DNA of 64,000 nucleotides from JBQTIQ01 sp052387955. GTDB taxonomy: Bacteria > Actinomycetota > Acidimicrobiia > Acidimicrobiales > JACDCH01. Position 1 is the first letter of the stretch. Every line of letters begins with the position of its first letter. Shown here in pieces: positions 52,520 through 62,324 of the stretch. The notes beneath the pieces were generated by a model, which was not told the origin of the DNA, did not search any database, and saw only the letters and a program-made list of their open reading frames with translations. The position numbers and the translations under genes were made by a program. Location of the stretch: contig JBQTIQ010000008.1 in NCBI GenBank assembly GCA_052387955.1, positions 1 to 64,000 on the forward strand. Reading direction: 5' to 3'.

Positions 52520-53121
52520 ACCCGTCGGTGCGCCCCGTCCGTTTGCCCGCTCTGCTGGTGCTGACCGACCGCCTCGGCTGTGGCGGCCGCGACGTCCTCG
52601 ACGTGGTGCGGGCCGCCGCCGAAGGCGGGGCCACCGCGGTGGTGGTGCGGGAGAAGGGCCTCCCCCGTGCGCAGCGCGCCCGGCTCGTCGGGCGCCTCCG
52701 GGAGGTCGTCCCCATCGTGGTGGTCGCGTCCGACCCGTCCATCCACGGCGACGGCGTGCACCTGGCCGGAGCCGACCCTCGTCCCCGACCGCACGGGCGC
52801 CACGAGGGTCTCGTCGGGCGGTCGTGCCACTCGCCGGCCGATCTGGACCGGGCCGCCACCGAGGCCTGTGACTACGCCACCCTGTCGCCGGTCTTCTGCT
52901 CTCGCTCGAAGCCCGGCTACGGCCCGGTGCTGGGCACCGCCGCGCTGGGCGACGCGCCGTTGCCGGTGTACGCCCTGGGCGGCATCGATGCCGACAACGC
53001 CGGCGCCTGTATCGCCGCGGGCGCCGCCGGCGTGGCCGTGATGGGGGCCGTCATGGCGGCCGCGGACCCGGCAGCGGCGGTCGCCGCCCTTCTCCGGGCG
53101 ATCGCCCCGGTCGCGGCGTGA
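52516..53121 (+). CDS. tenI: ThiE/TenI-family protein, probably thiazole tautomerase
   Basis: A 201-residue second member of the ThiE/TenI fold: TAVVVREKGLPRAQRARL, GDGVHLAG, GRSCHSPADLDRAA and ATLSPVFCSRSKPGYGPVLG. It keeps a histidine in CHS, the position used for tautomerisation in TenI, and follows thiG directly, so thiazole tautomerase is favoured. A true second thiamine-phosphate synthase cannot be excluded. Overlaps thiG (ATGA) and thiD (GTGA). Confidence 0.78.
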   Translation: MNPSVRPVRLPALLVLTDRLGCGGRDVLDVVRAAAEGGATAVVVREKGLPRAQRARLVGRLREVVPIVVVASDPSIHGDGVHLAGADPRPRPHGRHEGLVGRSCHSPADLDRAATEACDYATLSPVFCSRSKPGYGPVLGTAALGDAPLPVYALGGIDADNAGACIAAGAAGVAVMGAVMAAADPAAAVAALLRAIAPVAA

Positions 53122-53995
53122 ACCGCCCCCAGGGGTCTCGGCCAGGCCCACCGGTGGCCCTCACCATCGCCGGAAGTGACTCCGGCGGCGGTGCTGGCAT
53201 CCAGGCCGACCTGCGTACCTTCGCTGCCCTCGGGGTCTTCGGCACCACCGCCATAACCGCCATCACGGCCCAGAACTCGGCCGAGGTGCGCCAGGTGGTG
53301 CCCCTCGATGCCGCCCTGGTGGTCGCCCAGGCCACCACCGTGCTCGACGACTTCCCGGTGGCGGCGGTCAAGACCGGGATGCTCGCCACCGGCGCGATCA
53401 TCGACGCCGTGGCCGCACTGGCCACCGCCGGCCGCCTGCGGAACCTGGTGGTCGACCCCGTCCTGGTGTCCTCGACCGGGGCCCGCCTCGGTGGTCCCGA
53501 CGCCGTGGAGCGCTACCGCTCCCAGCTGTTGGCCCACGCTCAGGTCGTAACGCCCAACCGCAGCGAGGCCGAAGCGCTGCTGGGGACCAAGATCGGCTCA
53601 TGGGCCGAACAGCGCGACGCCTTGCGGGCCCTGGCCGAGCTCGGTCCCCGGGTGGTGGTCATCACCGGCGGGCAGCCTCCCGACAATGGCACCGCCGCAC
53701 AACGGGGCGACGCCGTGGACGTGGTCTACGACGCCGCCACCGGCGACGAGCGCGAGCTGCGGGCGCCGTGGGTGCCGACGGCCAACACCCATGGCAGCGG
53801 GTGCTCGTTCGCCTCGGCGGTGGCCGCCCGGCTGGCCCACGGCGACGACCTCCACGACGCCCTCGACAAGGCCAAGGCGTTCGTGGCCCGAGCCATCGCC
53901 TCGGGCGCGGGCTGGGCCTTGGGGTCCGGCCACGGCCCCCTCGACCACTTCGGCTGGGACGACGATCTCGAGCATTTCGACGAAAGGGAGCGATC

Positions 53996-53999
<4 letters not shown>
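53118..53999 (+). CDS. thiD: HMP/HMP-phosphate kinase
   Basis: A 293-residue ribokinase-fold kinase that adds the two phosphates to hydroxymethylpyrimidine. VALTIAGSDSGGGAGIQADL, AITAITAQNSAEV, VKTGMLATGAII, VVDPVLVSSTG, VVTPNRSEAEALLG and the anion-hole NTHGSGCSFASAVAARL are present. GTG start overlaps tenI; overlaps thiC (ATGA). Confidence 0.95.
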
Positions 54000-55708
<1,709 letters not shown>

Positions 55709-55779
55709 AGTGCCGGTGCCGAACTGGAGGTCCGGCACCGAGTCAGTTTCGCGGCCGGCTCCCCAGGGAACCTTCGGTC

Positions 55780-55860
55780 ATGAGTAGCTTCGTGGTCCTG
55801 GTGCTGCTGCTGGTGCTGCTCTTCGGCAGCGGCAACCTCATGATCCGCGGCCGCCGGTAG
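55780..55860 (+). CDS. Putative 26-residue membrane peptide
   Basis: A small frame encoding MSSFVVLVLLLVLLFGSGN and a basic tail ending RGRR: one hydrophobic helix and a positive C-terminus. AGGGAA lies about 11 bases upstream. It sits in the 232 bases between thiC and the FAH gene. It could be a real small membrane protein or chance; no homolog is known to me. Confidence 0.35.
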   Translation: MSSFVVLVLLLVLLFGSGNLMIRGRR

Positions 55861-55940
55861 AGGGTCGCCGGCCCTCCCCGTCCCCCGTCCGCGGTCCCCT
55901 CGGTGCGAGGCCGCGGCCGCACAAGCGCGAGGATCGGGGC

Positions 55941-56813
55941 GTGAAGCTGGCAAACCTCGAGGGCCGGGCAACGATCGTGACCGACGCCGGCGGCGTCGAC
56001 GTCGCTGAAGCATCCGCCGGGCGCTTCGGGCCTGGTGTCCAGTCCCTCTACGAGGACTGGCCGGCGTTCGTGGCCTTCGCCGGCCCGGCGGCTGCTGGTG
56101 CCGGTGCCGTCCCGATCGACGAGTCCCGCCTCGGCCCGCCTGCCCCGCAGCCTCGCCAGGTGTTCGCCATCGGCCTCAACTACCAGGCCCACGCCGACGA
56201 GTCGGGCATGGAGGTGCCGTCGGTACCGGCGACGTTCACCAAGTTCCCCTCGTGCCTGACCGGTCCCCGCTCCGAGGTGACCATCGGCAGCGACATGGTC
56301 GACTGGGAGGTGGAGCTGGTGGTGGTCCTCGGCGCCGGCGCCCGTCGCGTGGCTGCCGCCGATGCCTGGGGCCACGTGGCCGGGCTCACCATCGGCCAGG
56401 ACCTCTCCGACCGCGGCGTGCAGTTCGCCGCCGGCCGCCAGTTCTCGTTGGGCAAGTCGTTCACCGGGTTCGGTCCGATGGGGCCGTACCTGGTGACCCC
56501 CGACGAGTTCGCCGACCGCGACGATCTCGGGCTCGGCTGCTCGATCGACGGCGAGGTGGTCCAGGACGCCCGTACCGGCGACATGATCCTCGACGTCGCC
56601 ACCCTGATCGAGCGCCTCTCGGCCATCCTCACCCTGATGCCGGGCGACGTCATCTTCACCGGCACGCCGGCCGGTGTCGGCATGGGCCGGACGCCCAGAC
56701 GCTTCCTCGCGCCGGGCCAGGTCCTCGAGACGTGGATCGAGGGCATCGGCACCATGCGCAACCCCTTGGTGGCGCCGAGCCCGTCGGGTGGTGGCGGCAT
56801 CGCCGGGAGTTGA
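55941..56813 (+). CDS. Fumarylacetoacetate hydrolase family protein
   Basis: A 290-residue FAH-family enzyme. The N-terminal part (about 1-70) is a short domain; the C-terminal domain has FAIGLNYQAHADESG, TKFPSCLTGP, metal ligands in WEVELVVVLGAGARRV and IGQDLSDRG, then LGKSFTGFGPMGPYLV and IFTGTPAGVGMGR. These act as hydrolases, decarboxylases or isomerases in aromatic breakdown; the exact substrate is unclear. GTG start; alone on this strand after thiC. Confidence 0.88.
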   Translation: MKLANLEGRATIVTDAGGVDVAEASAGRFGPGVQSLYEDWPAFVAFAGPAAAGAGAVPIDESRLGPPAPQPRQVFAIGLNYQAHADESGMEVPSVPATFTKFPSCLTGPRSEVTIGSDMVDWEVELVVVLGAGARRVAAADAWGHVAGLTIGQDLSDRGVQFAAGRQFSLGKSFTGFGPMGPYLVTPDEFADRDDLGLGCSIDGEVVQDARTGDMILDVATLIERLSAILTLMPGDVIFTGTPAGVGMGRTPRRFLAPGQVLETWIEGIGTMRNPLVAPSPSGGGGIAGS

Positions 56814-56929
56814 GGTGTAGTTCGGCCTCGTCGTCCTGTACGGCGCAGCCGCTGGCGGTCCGCCCGCCGGAGGCCGGCGCGGTTGATTCGGTGACGAACC
56901 TTCGGTCCGGGCCGGGACTCAGTGCCTCC

Positions 56930-57015
56930 CGTGGGGCTGCGCCCCACACTCATCGCCGCCGGGCGAGCTGGCGCTCGCGCCGTCGGGCTGAAGCACTCGC
57001 GCCGCTCGCACTTCA
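56930..57015 (+). repeat. Intergenic cassette family 1, copy at the M20 peptidase stop
   Basis: GTGGGGCTGCGCCCCAC, TCATCGCCGCCGGGCGAGCT, GGCGCTCGCGCCGTCGG and a tail ending in ACTTCA at the leftward stop codon of the peptidase gene. It is nearly identical, inverted, to the copy at the crtE stop (30721-30805). Confidence 0.75.
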
Positions 57016-58347
57016 GCCCAGGAAGCGCCGGCAGATCTCTTCCCAGCCCTGACAGGACAGGTCGAGGGATTCGAGGTCGATGCGCTCGTCGCGGCCGTGG
57101 AAGCGGGACCAGTACTCGTCGCGGCTGACCTTCTCGCTGAGGAGCCCGAAGCCGTACACGGTGACACCTTCGGGCCGCAGCCAGCGGGCGTCGGTCTGGG
57201 CCGCCAGCACGGTCGGTACGAGGGTGGCGCCCCGGTAGTGGTCGGTCACCACTGATTCGAGGACCGGCCACAATGGGGTCGCGGTGCTAGATCGGGTCGG
57301 TCCGAGCAGGACCCGGGTCTCGATGTCGTCGGGCGCGACGAGGTCGGCGAGCAGGGTGCGCAGGCTGTCGACGACCTCGTCGGGGTCCTCGTCGAGCGCG
57401 GGGCGTACGTTGACCGACAGTCGGACGAGCCCGGGGATGACGTTGGACTTGTCGCCGCCGCGCACCACCGTCGGCACGATCGTGGAGTGGTTGCAGGCGT
57501 GGGCCTGGCGGGCGAGGTCGTCGGGCAGGGTCGCCAGGGCGTCCCACAACTGGGAGGGGTCGCACAGCACGGCTTTGGTGGCGGGGTCGAAGTCCTGGTG
57601 GGAGACCCACGCACGCCACTCATCGCTGATGCGGGTCGGGGGGCGGTACTCGACCAGGCGTCGTACCACGGCGGCTACCTTGACCAGGGCGTTGTCCGCC
57701 CCGAAGGGCAGCGAGCTGTGCGCCGGCGTGCCTCGTACGGTGATGCTGATCCAGCCGCCGCCCTTGTCGGCCACGTACGCCTCGACCAGCGGGCCGTTGG
57801 GGCCGGGGGTGACCGCTCCGCCGACCTCGGTCACGGCGTAGTCGGTCCGCACCAGGTCGGGGTGACGCTCGATCAAGGGCTTCATGCCGACGAGCCCGCC
57901 ACATTCCTCGTCGGGGACGGCGACGTAGACGAGGTCGCCCCGGGGGCGGAACCCGGCGTCGGCCAGGCGCCGCACGGCGATGGCCATGGTGGTGGTCTGG
58001 TTGAGCATGTCGACGGCGCCCCGGCCCCAGACCTCCCCGTCGATGAGCTCGCCGCCGAATGGGTCGTGACGCCAGCCCTCTTCGCTGGCCGGCACGACAT
58101 CGGTGTGGCTGAGCAGCGACAGCGACGCCGCCTCGGGGTCGTGGCCGGAGATGCGGGCGACGATGGCCGACCGCCCCGGGTCGAGCTCGATGGTCTCCAC
58201 CTCGAGCCCGGGCCCCTCGAGCACCGCGCGCAAGGTGTCGGCATTGCGGGACTCGCTGCCCGCCGGCGGGTCGTCGGTGCTGACGCAGCGGTTGCGGATC
58301 ATCGTCGCCAACAGTTCGACGCTCGCGCCGACGTGGTCCTGAGGCAT
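57013..58347 (-). CDS. M20-family metallopeptidase
   Basis: A 444-residue zinc peptidase. LSLLSHTDVVPASEEG carries the first metal histidine, VWGRGAVDM the bridging aspartate, VPDEECGGLVGMKPLI the catalytic glutamate pair, and a dimer domain (about 190-310) is inserted. A C-terminal FGLLSEKVSRDEYWSRFHGRDE holds the last histidine. It cleaves acyl-amino acids or dipeptides. ATG at 58347; a GTG at 58356 is possible. Divergent from the HesB-like gene across 167 bases. Confidence 0.9.
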   Translation of the reverse strand: MPQDHVGASVELLATMIRNRCVSTDDPPAGSESRNADTLRAVLEGPGLEVETIELDPGRSAIVARISGHDPEAASLSLLSHTDVVPASEEGWRHDPFGGELIDGEVWGRGAVDMLNQTTTMAIAVRRLADAGFRPRGDLVYVAVPDEECGGLVGMKPLIERHPDLVRTDYAVTEVGGAVTPGPNGPLVEAYVADKGGGWISITVRGTPAHSSLPFGADNALVKVAAVVRRLVEYRPPTRISDEWRAWVSHQDFDPATKAVLCDPSQLWDALATLPDDLARQAHACNHSTIVPTVVRGGDKSNVIPGLVRLSVNVRPALDEDPDEVVDSLRTLLADLVAPDDIETRVLLGPTRSSTATPLWPVLESVVTDHYRGATLVPTVLAAQTDARWLRPEGVTVYGFGLLSEKVSRDEYWSRFHGRDERIDLESLDLSCQGWEEICRRFLG

Positions 58348-58514
58348 CGGCCGCACCCTACGTCGCCTCGGTGGGCCCGTCCCGGCCCTTGTCGGCCATC
58401 GGACAGACGGTCGAGAGCGACGCTCGACGTGGCCCGGCAGGGGAACGGGGGTGGTTTGCGAGACCGGGATCGGGGGCAGGGCAGTCCCTACGCAAACGGA
58501 TCGGAGACGACCCC

Positions 58515-58796
58515 ATGGTCACCCTCACCGAGAATGCCGCCAGCGTCATCCGGGCGCTGGTCGACCGGCCCGAGCTGGGCGAGGACGCCGGCCTCCGGGT
58601 CGCCAGCCCGTCGAACGGCACGCAGGGCTTCGTCGTGTCGACCGCCCCGTCCCCTCAGGCCGGGGACGCCGTCGTCGATGACGACGGCGCCCGCGTCTTC
58701 CTCGAAGAGGCCGCCGCCGTCGCCCTGGAGGACAAGGTCCTCGACGCCCGGGTCAACGACGAGGGCGGCGTCGAGTTCCTCCTCGCCCTCAAGTAG
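58515..58796 (+). CDS. HesB/IscA-fold protein without cysteines
   Basis: A 93-residue protein similar to A-type Fe-S carrier proteins (LTENAASVIRALVDRPEL, GLRVASPSNGTQGFVVSTAP, ARVFLEEAAAVALEDKVLD), but with no cysteine at all. The three cysteines that bind the cluster in IscA are absent. Similar cysteine-free forms exist in actinobacteria. It cannot carry a cluster in the normal way, so its role is unknown. Confidence 0.82.
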   Translation: MVTLTENAASVIRALVDRPELGEDAGLRVASPSNGTQGFVVSTAPSPQAGDAVVDDDGARVFLEEAAAVALEDKVLDARVNDEGGVEFLLALK

Positions 58797-58923
58797 CGCC
58801 CGCGGCCCGGCGCCACGACAGATCTACCGCCGGCGCCGGACCGACTGCGGGCGGCACCGGTCCCCGGCGCGGTCCGCCCGGTCGACGACGAGAACGGCCG
58901 GGGTCGACCTGCGAGTTTATTGG

Positions 58924-58997
58924 TCGGGGAGGCGGGATTTGAACCCACGACCTCTGCGTCCCGAACGCAGCGCGCTGCCAAACTGCGCCACTCCCCG
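58924..58997 (-). tRNA. tRNA-Pro(CGG)
   Basis: On the minus strand the acceptor CGGGGAG pairs with CTCCCCG. Anticodon loop TTCGGGA lies in the stem CTGCG/CGCAG, anticodon CGG. D arm GCGCAGTTTGGCAGCGC and T arm GTGGGTTCAAATCCCGC are present. CCA is not encoded. Confidence 0.95.
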
Positions 58998-59040
58998 GCG
59001 GAAGGGGAGACCCTAGTCGACCGGCGCCGGCGCTCCCGAA

Positions 59041-59152
59041 GCCGGTACTCGGCCGCCGCTACGCCGGCAGCTCGGCCGGGATGCCTTCGGTATAGAAGCC
59101 GGTACTCCGCCGCCGCTACGCCGGCAGCTCGGCCGGGATGCCTTCGGTATAG
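59041..59152. repeat. 57-bp tandem duplication at the end of a receiver gene
   Basis: Two head-to-tail units with a period of 57 bases (59041 and 59098) that differ by about 1-2 bases over most of their length. The right unit includes the last codons and stop of the leftward receiver gene; the left unit repeats this end, including its stop, downstream of the real one. No target-site duplication or element was found. Confidence 0.8.
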
Positions 59153-59574
59153 GTGCCGCCCCGTTTGCGGAGCCGGTTGGCCGCCTCGCGCAGGCGGAGG
59201 GCGTCGAGCGGCTTGATCATCCATCCGTCGGCGCCGGATCGCCGGGCCAGGAAGACGTCGGCGGTGCGGTCGAGGAGGATCAGGATCGGGACCTGGGGCA
59301 ATCGTCCGACGCCGGCATCGAGGCGCAACGCCATGCACGTGGCGATGCCGCCCATGTTGCCGACCTGCATGTCGAGCAGCACCAGCGTCGGGGTGGCCTT
59401 GGCCACCTCGGCCGGCACTTCGCTGCCGTGGCGCACCCAGCGAATGGGCATGTCAGGGGCACCGAGGGCGGCTTCGACCTCGGCGTGCACCCAGGCGGCG
59501 TCGGTGGCCAACAGGACTGACGGCTTCACCTTGGTGTCGATCCTGGCCACGGGCGGCAGGCTACTCCGAGGCAT
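59116..59574 (-). CDS. Atypical receiver-domain protein
   Basis: A protein of 152 residues (144 if started at the GTG 59550) with a receiver fold. LVLLDMQVGNMGGI holds the phospho-acceptor aspartate and GWMIKPLDALRL the lysine. The N-terminal acidic pair is reduced to a single Asp (VLLATDAAW), so phosphorylation chemistry may be altered. No output domain. Ends inside the 57-base tandem duplication. It diverges from the STAS gene. Confidence 0.75.
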   Translation of the reverse strand: MPRSSLPPVARIDTKVKPSVLLATDAAWVHAEVEAALGAPDMPIRWVRHGSEVPAEVAKATPTLVLLDMQVGNMGGIATCMALRLDAGVGRLPQVPILILLDRTADVFLARRSGADGWMIKPLDALRLREAANRLRKRGGTYTEGIPAELPA

Positions 59575-59615
59575 GAGGTCGGGCGCTCGGGGGAGTCTCC
59601 CTCCGGCGGGCTGGC

Positions 59616-59621
59616 TACGAT
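59616..59621 (+). promoter_or_regulatory. -10-like element of the STAS gene
   Basis: TACGAT fits TANNNT; transcription would start near 59628, giving a short leader ending with the AAGGAG ribosome site (59645-59650). Confidence 0.4.
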
Positions 59622-59657
59622 CAGTCGGCGGCGCCGAAACCCCTAAGGAGACGACGC

Positions 59658-60050
59658 GTGCTTGAAATCGAGGTGGAGCAGTCCAGCGACGTCGTCGTCT
59701 GTCGTCCCGTTGGCGAGCTCGACGCCTACACCGTCGGCCAGTTCCGGGAGAAGTTGGCCGAGCTGGCCACTTCGCCCCGACTGCTCATCGACCTGTCGTC
59801 GGTGCCCTTCATGGACTCGGCCGGGCTCGGGGCACTCATCGGCGGTATCCGCCGGGCACGGGAGGCGGGGGGCGACGTGGCTGTCGCCTGCAGCCGGCCA
59901 ACCTTGACCCGCCTGTTGCACACCACCGGCTTCGACCGGATCGTCCCGGTGGCCGACACCGTCGAGGCGGCCACGGCGGCGCTGAACGCGGTGGGCGACG
60001 ACGAGACGCCGGCCACGCCCGGCATCGAGGCGCGGCGCCGGCCCTACTGA
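59658..60050 (+). CDS. Anti-sigma factor antagonist (STAS domain)
   Basis: A 130-residue STAS protein: VVCRPVGELDAYTVGQFREK, LLIDLSSVPFMDSAGLGALI and VACSRPTLTRLLHTTGFDR. The serine in MDSAGLGAL (about residue 56) is the one phosphorylated by anti-sigma kinases. It would free a sigma factor when unphosphorylated. No RsbW-like kinase is in the window. GTG start with AAGGAG 7 bases upstream. A C-terminal tail of 15 residues is extra. Confidence 0.92.
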   Translation: MLEIEVEQSSDVVVCRPVGELDAYTVGQFREKLAELATSPRLLIDLSSVPFMDSAGLGALIGGIRRAREAGGDVAVACSRPTLTRLLHTTGFDRIVPVADTVEAATAALNAVGDDETPATPGIEARRRPY

Positions 60051-60119
60051 GGCGCGCCGAGAACGAGCGCACCCCTCGACAGCGCGAGCGCCAGCTCGCC
60101 CGAGGACGATGGGCATGGG
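60048..60119 (-). repeat. Intergenic cassette family 1, copy at the STAS stop
   Basis: TGAGGCGCGCCGAGAACGAG begins in the STAS stop, then TCGACAGCGCGAGCGCCAGC, TCGCCCGAGGACGATGGG. The GGGGCGCAGCCCC half is reduced to GGGCATGGGCGGGG. Same order and stop-codon junction as the copies at crtE and the M20 gene. Confidence 0.6.
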
Positions 60120-60185
60120 CGGGGCCGGTAGCCGCACACGATGGGACCGGTGCCGGCCGTCGCCGCCGGCGTCCGCCAGCTCGAG

Positions 60186-61331
60186 CTACGGCTCGATGCC
60201 CGGCGTCACCGGCGTGAACAGGTAGCGGCCGATCTCGAGCAGCCCGTCGAGGTCGTGCACGTCGTCACGCAGGAAGGGGACCCTCACCACCGGGGCCGGC
60301 GCCACCTTTTCGGCGAGCCCGACGAGGTGGCCCTCCTCGGCGTCGGCGACGAGGCGGAAGTCGGCCAGGTTGGCGTACAGGCTGTCGATCGCGCTGCCTT
60401 CGGCCGCGGCACGCAGGTCGGCGGCGCCGATGTCCCCCTTCCCGAAGCGGGGGTGCATGCGGTTGACGATGAGGGCCCGGACGTCGATGCCGGCCTCGGC
60501 CAGCTTCACCGCGAAGTAGTCGGCCTCGTCGACCGTGTCGCGGCGGGGCGCGGTGACGAGGACGAAGGCGGTGACCGGTGACACCAGCAGCTCGAAGACG
60601 AAGTTCGCTCTGACCTTGAACCCCTGCTCCATGCCGGCGAAGGCGCCGAAGAACGTGATGACGTCGTCGATGACGGCGCTGCCGACCACTTTCGCCAGCG
60701 TCCGTACGAAGGCCTGGGCGGCGATGTTGGCCGCCTTCATGAGGCCCCGGCTCGGGGCCATCAGCACCCGGTAGAAGCGATGGTCGAGGAAGCGGGTCAG
60801 CCGGCGGGGCGCGTCGATGAAGTCGAGGGCGTGGCGGGTGGGCGGCGTGTCCACCACCACCAGGTCGAAGGCGTTGTCCTGGTGGAGCTCGTAGAGCTTC
60901 TCCATGGCCATGTACTCCTGGGTGCCCGACAGGGCCCCGGAGATGTTGCGGTAGAAGGGGTTGGCGAGGATGCGCCCGGCCTGGTCGGGATCAGCCGAGT
61001 GCTTGACCACCAACTCGTCGAACGTCGACTTGGTGTCGAGCATGAGCGCCCACAACTCGCCGGGCCAGTCGCCGTCGATCTTCGCCGGCTTGTTGGTGAG
61101 GCCGGCCAGCCCGAGGGCGTCGGCCAGCCGCTTGGCCGGGTCGATGGTGACGACCACCGCCCGCTGGCCCCGCCGGCACCCCTCCAGAGCCAGGGCGGCG
61201 GCAGTGGTGGTCTTGCCCACGCCTCCCGAGCCGGCGGTCACGATGATGCGCGCCGTGGTGAGGAGGTCCCCCAGCGGGTCGGACGATGCCGGCGCTGCCG
61301 CTGCGGCGTCGGCCTCGGTGGTCTCCGACAT
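60186..61331 (-). CDS. ArsA/Get3-like ATPase, second of a pair
   Basis: A 381-residue ATPase of the ArsA/Get3 family. P-loop ARIIVTAGSGGVGKTTTAAA (about 28-47), the switch VVTIDPAKRLADALGL and FDLVVVDTPPTRHALDFIDA are clear. No arsenite cysteines are seen. It resembles the Rv3680 half of the actinobacterial pair Rv3679-Rv3680. The start ATG overlaps the stop of the first ATPase gene by one base. The pair probably acts as a heterodimer; the cargo is unknown. Confidence 0.88.
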   Translation of the reverse strand: MSETTEADAAAAAPASSDPLGDLLTTARIIVTAGSGGVGKTTTAAALALEGCRRGQRAVVVTIDPAKRLADALGLAGLTNKPAKIDGDWPGELWALMLDTKSTFDELVVKHSADPDQAGRILANPFYRNISGALSGTQEYMAMEKLYELHQDNAFDLVVVDTPPTRHALDFIDAPRRLTRFLDHRFYRVLMAPSRGLMKAANIAAQAFVRTLAKVVGSAVIDDVITFFGAFAGMEQGFKVRANFVFELLVSPVTAFVLVTAPRRDTVDEADYFAVKLAEAGIDVRALIVNRMHPRFGKGDIGAADLRAAAEGSAIDSLYANLADFRLVADAEEGHLVGLAEKVAPAPVVRVPFLRDDVHDLDGLLEIGRYLFTPVTPGIEP

Positions 61332-62302
61332 CAACGGTCTGCCGCCGACAGGGCCCGCACCCCGTCGAGAAGGTCGCCGGCCAGCGTCTCGAGGTCGTCG
61401 GGGCCGAGGTCGGTCCGGAAGAGGTGGGGGAGGTGCAGTTGGGGCAGGGGGAGCTGGGCCGCCAACCGCGCGACCTGTTCGCGCTGGAGGCCCATGCGGT
61501 GCATGCGGAAGGCGGCGGCGGCGGATAGGGCCTCGGCGTCGCGACGGTTGAGATCGATGCCAGCATCGCCGGCCGCCTCGAAGGGATCGGAGCCGAGGCC
61601 TTCCCGGGCGGGGTACAGGCTGTTCACGACGACCGGGCCCAGGCTCACTCCGACCCGGTCCTCCAGGTGGTACGCGGTGTCGACCAGCTCGTTGACGGGC
61701 GTCTCCTCCGGCAAGGTGACCAGGATCACCTGGCAGCGGCTGGGGTCCGTGAGCATCTCGAGCACGTCGCGGGCTTGGGTGTTGATGGGCCCGGCCCGGA
61801 CGGCTTCGAGCAGGGCCCGGGCCGAGAGGAGGAACGTGATGGCGTGGCCCGCCGCCGGAGCATCGAGGATGATGAGGTCCACCTCGCCGGCCCGTTCCAG
61901 CTGCTTGACCTTGCCCAGGACGAGCAGGTCCTTGATGCCAGGCGCGGCGGTGGCGACGACGTCGAGCGCCCCGCTCGACACCAGGCGCCTGGTGATGCGC
62001 ACGAGCCCGTGGCTGCGCAGGTACTCGACCAGGGCGTCGTCAGGGGTGAGTGCCCGGCCGAGGATCGGCGGCGTTGCGCCCGGGCCCCCGCCCGGGAACA
62101 GCTCGATGGGGTCGTAGGAGAGCGGCTCCTGTCCGAACACCGACGCCAGCCCGCTCTGGCCCTCCACCTCGACGATCAGGGTGGAGAGGCCCGACAACGA
62201 AGCGGCCCGAGCCAGGGCCGCGCTCACGGTCGTCTTGCCCACGCCGCCCTTCCCGGCCACGATGACGAGCCGGGATGCAGCGAAGAACTGCGCTGGATCC
62301 AC
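61331..62302 (-). CDS. ArsA/Get3-like ATPase, first of a pair
   Basis: A 323-residue ATPase like the Rv3679 half of the actinobacterial pair. P-loop SRLVIVAGKGGVGKTTVSAA (about 11-30), LIVEVEGQSGLASVF in place of the usual DPA switch, and VDLIILDAPAAGHAITFLLS. Starts at GTG 62302 or TTG 62308 begin just before the P-loop. Divergent from the NfeD gene by about 20 bases. The pair with the next gene is translationally linked. Confidence 0.87.
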   Translation of the reverse strand: MDPAQFFAASRLVIVAGKGGVGKTTVSAALARAASLSGLSTLIVEVEGQSGLASVFGQEPLSYDPIELFPGGGPGATPPILGRALTPDDALVEYLRSHGLVRITRRLVSSGALDVVATAAPGIKDLLVLGKVKQLERAGEVDLIILDAPAAGHAITFLLSARALLEAVRAGPINTQARDVLEMLTDPSRCQVILVTLPEETPVNELVDTAYHLEDRVGVSLGPVVVNSLYPAREGLGSDPFEAAGDAGIDLNRRDAEALSAAAAFRMHRMGLQREQVARLAAQLPLPQLHLPHLFRTDLGPDDLETLAGDLLDGVRALSAADR

Positions 62303-62324
62303 GGTCAACCCTTCGGAGTGAGCG

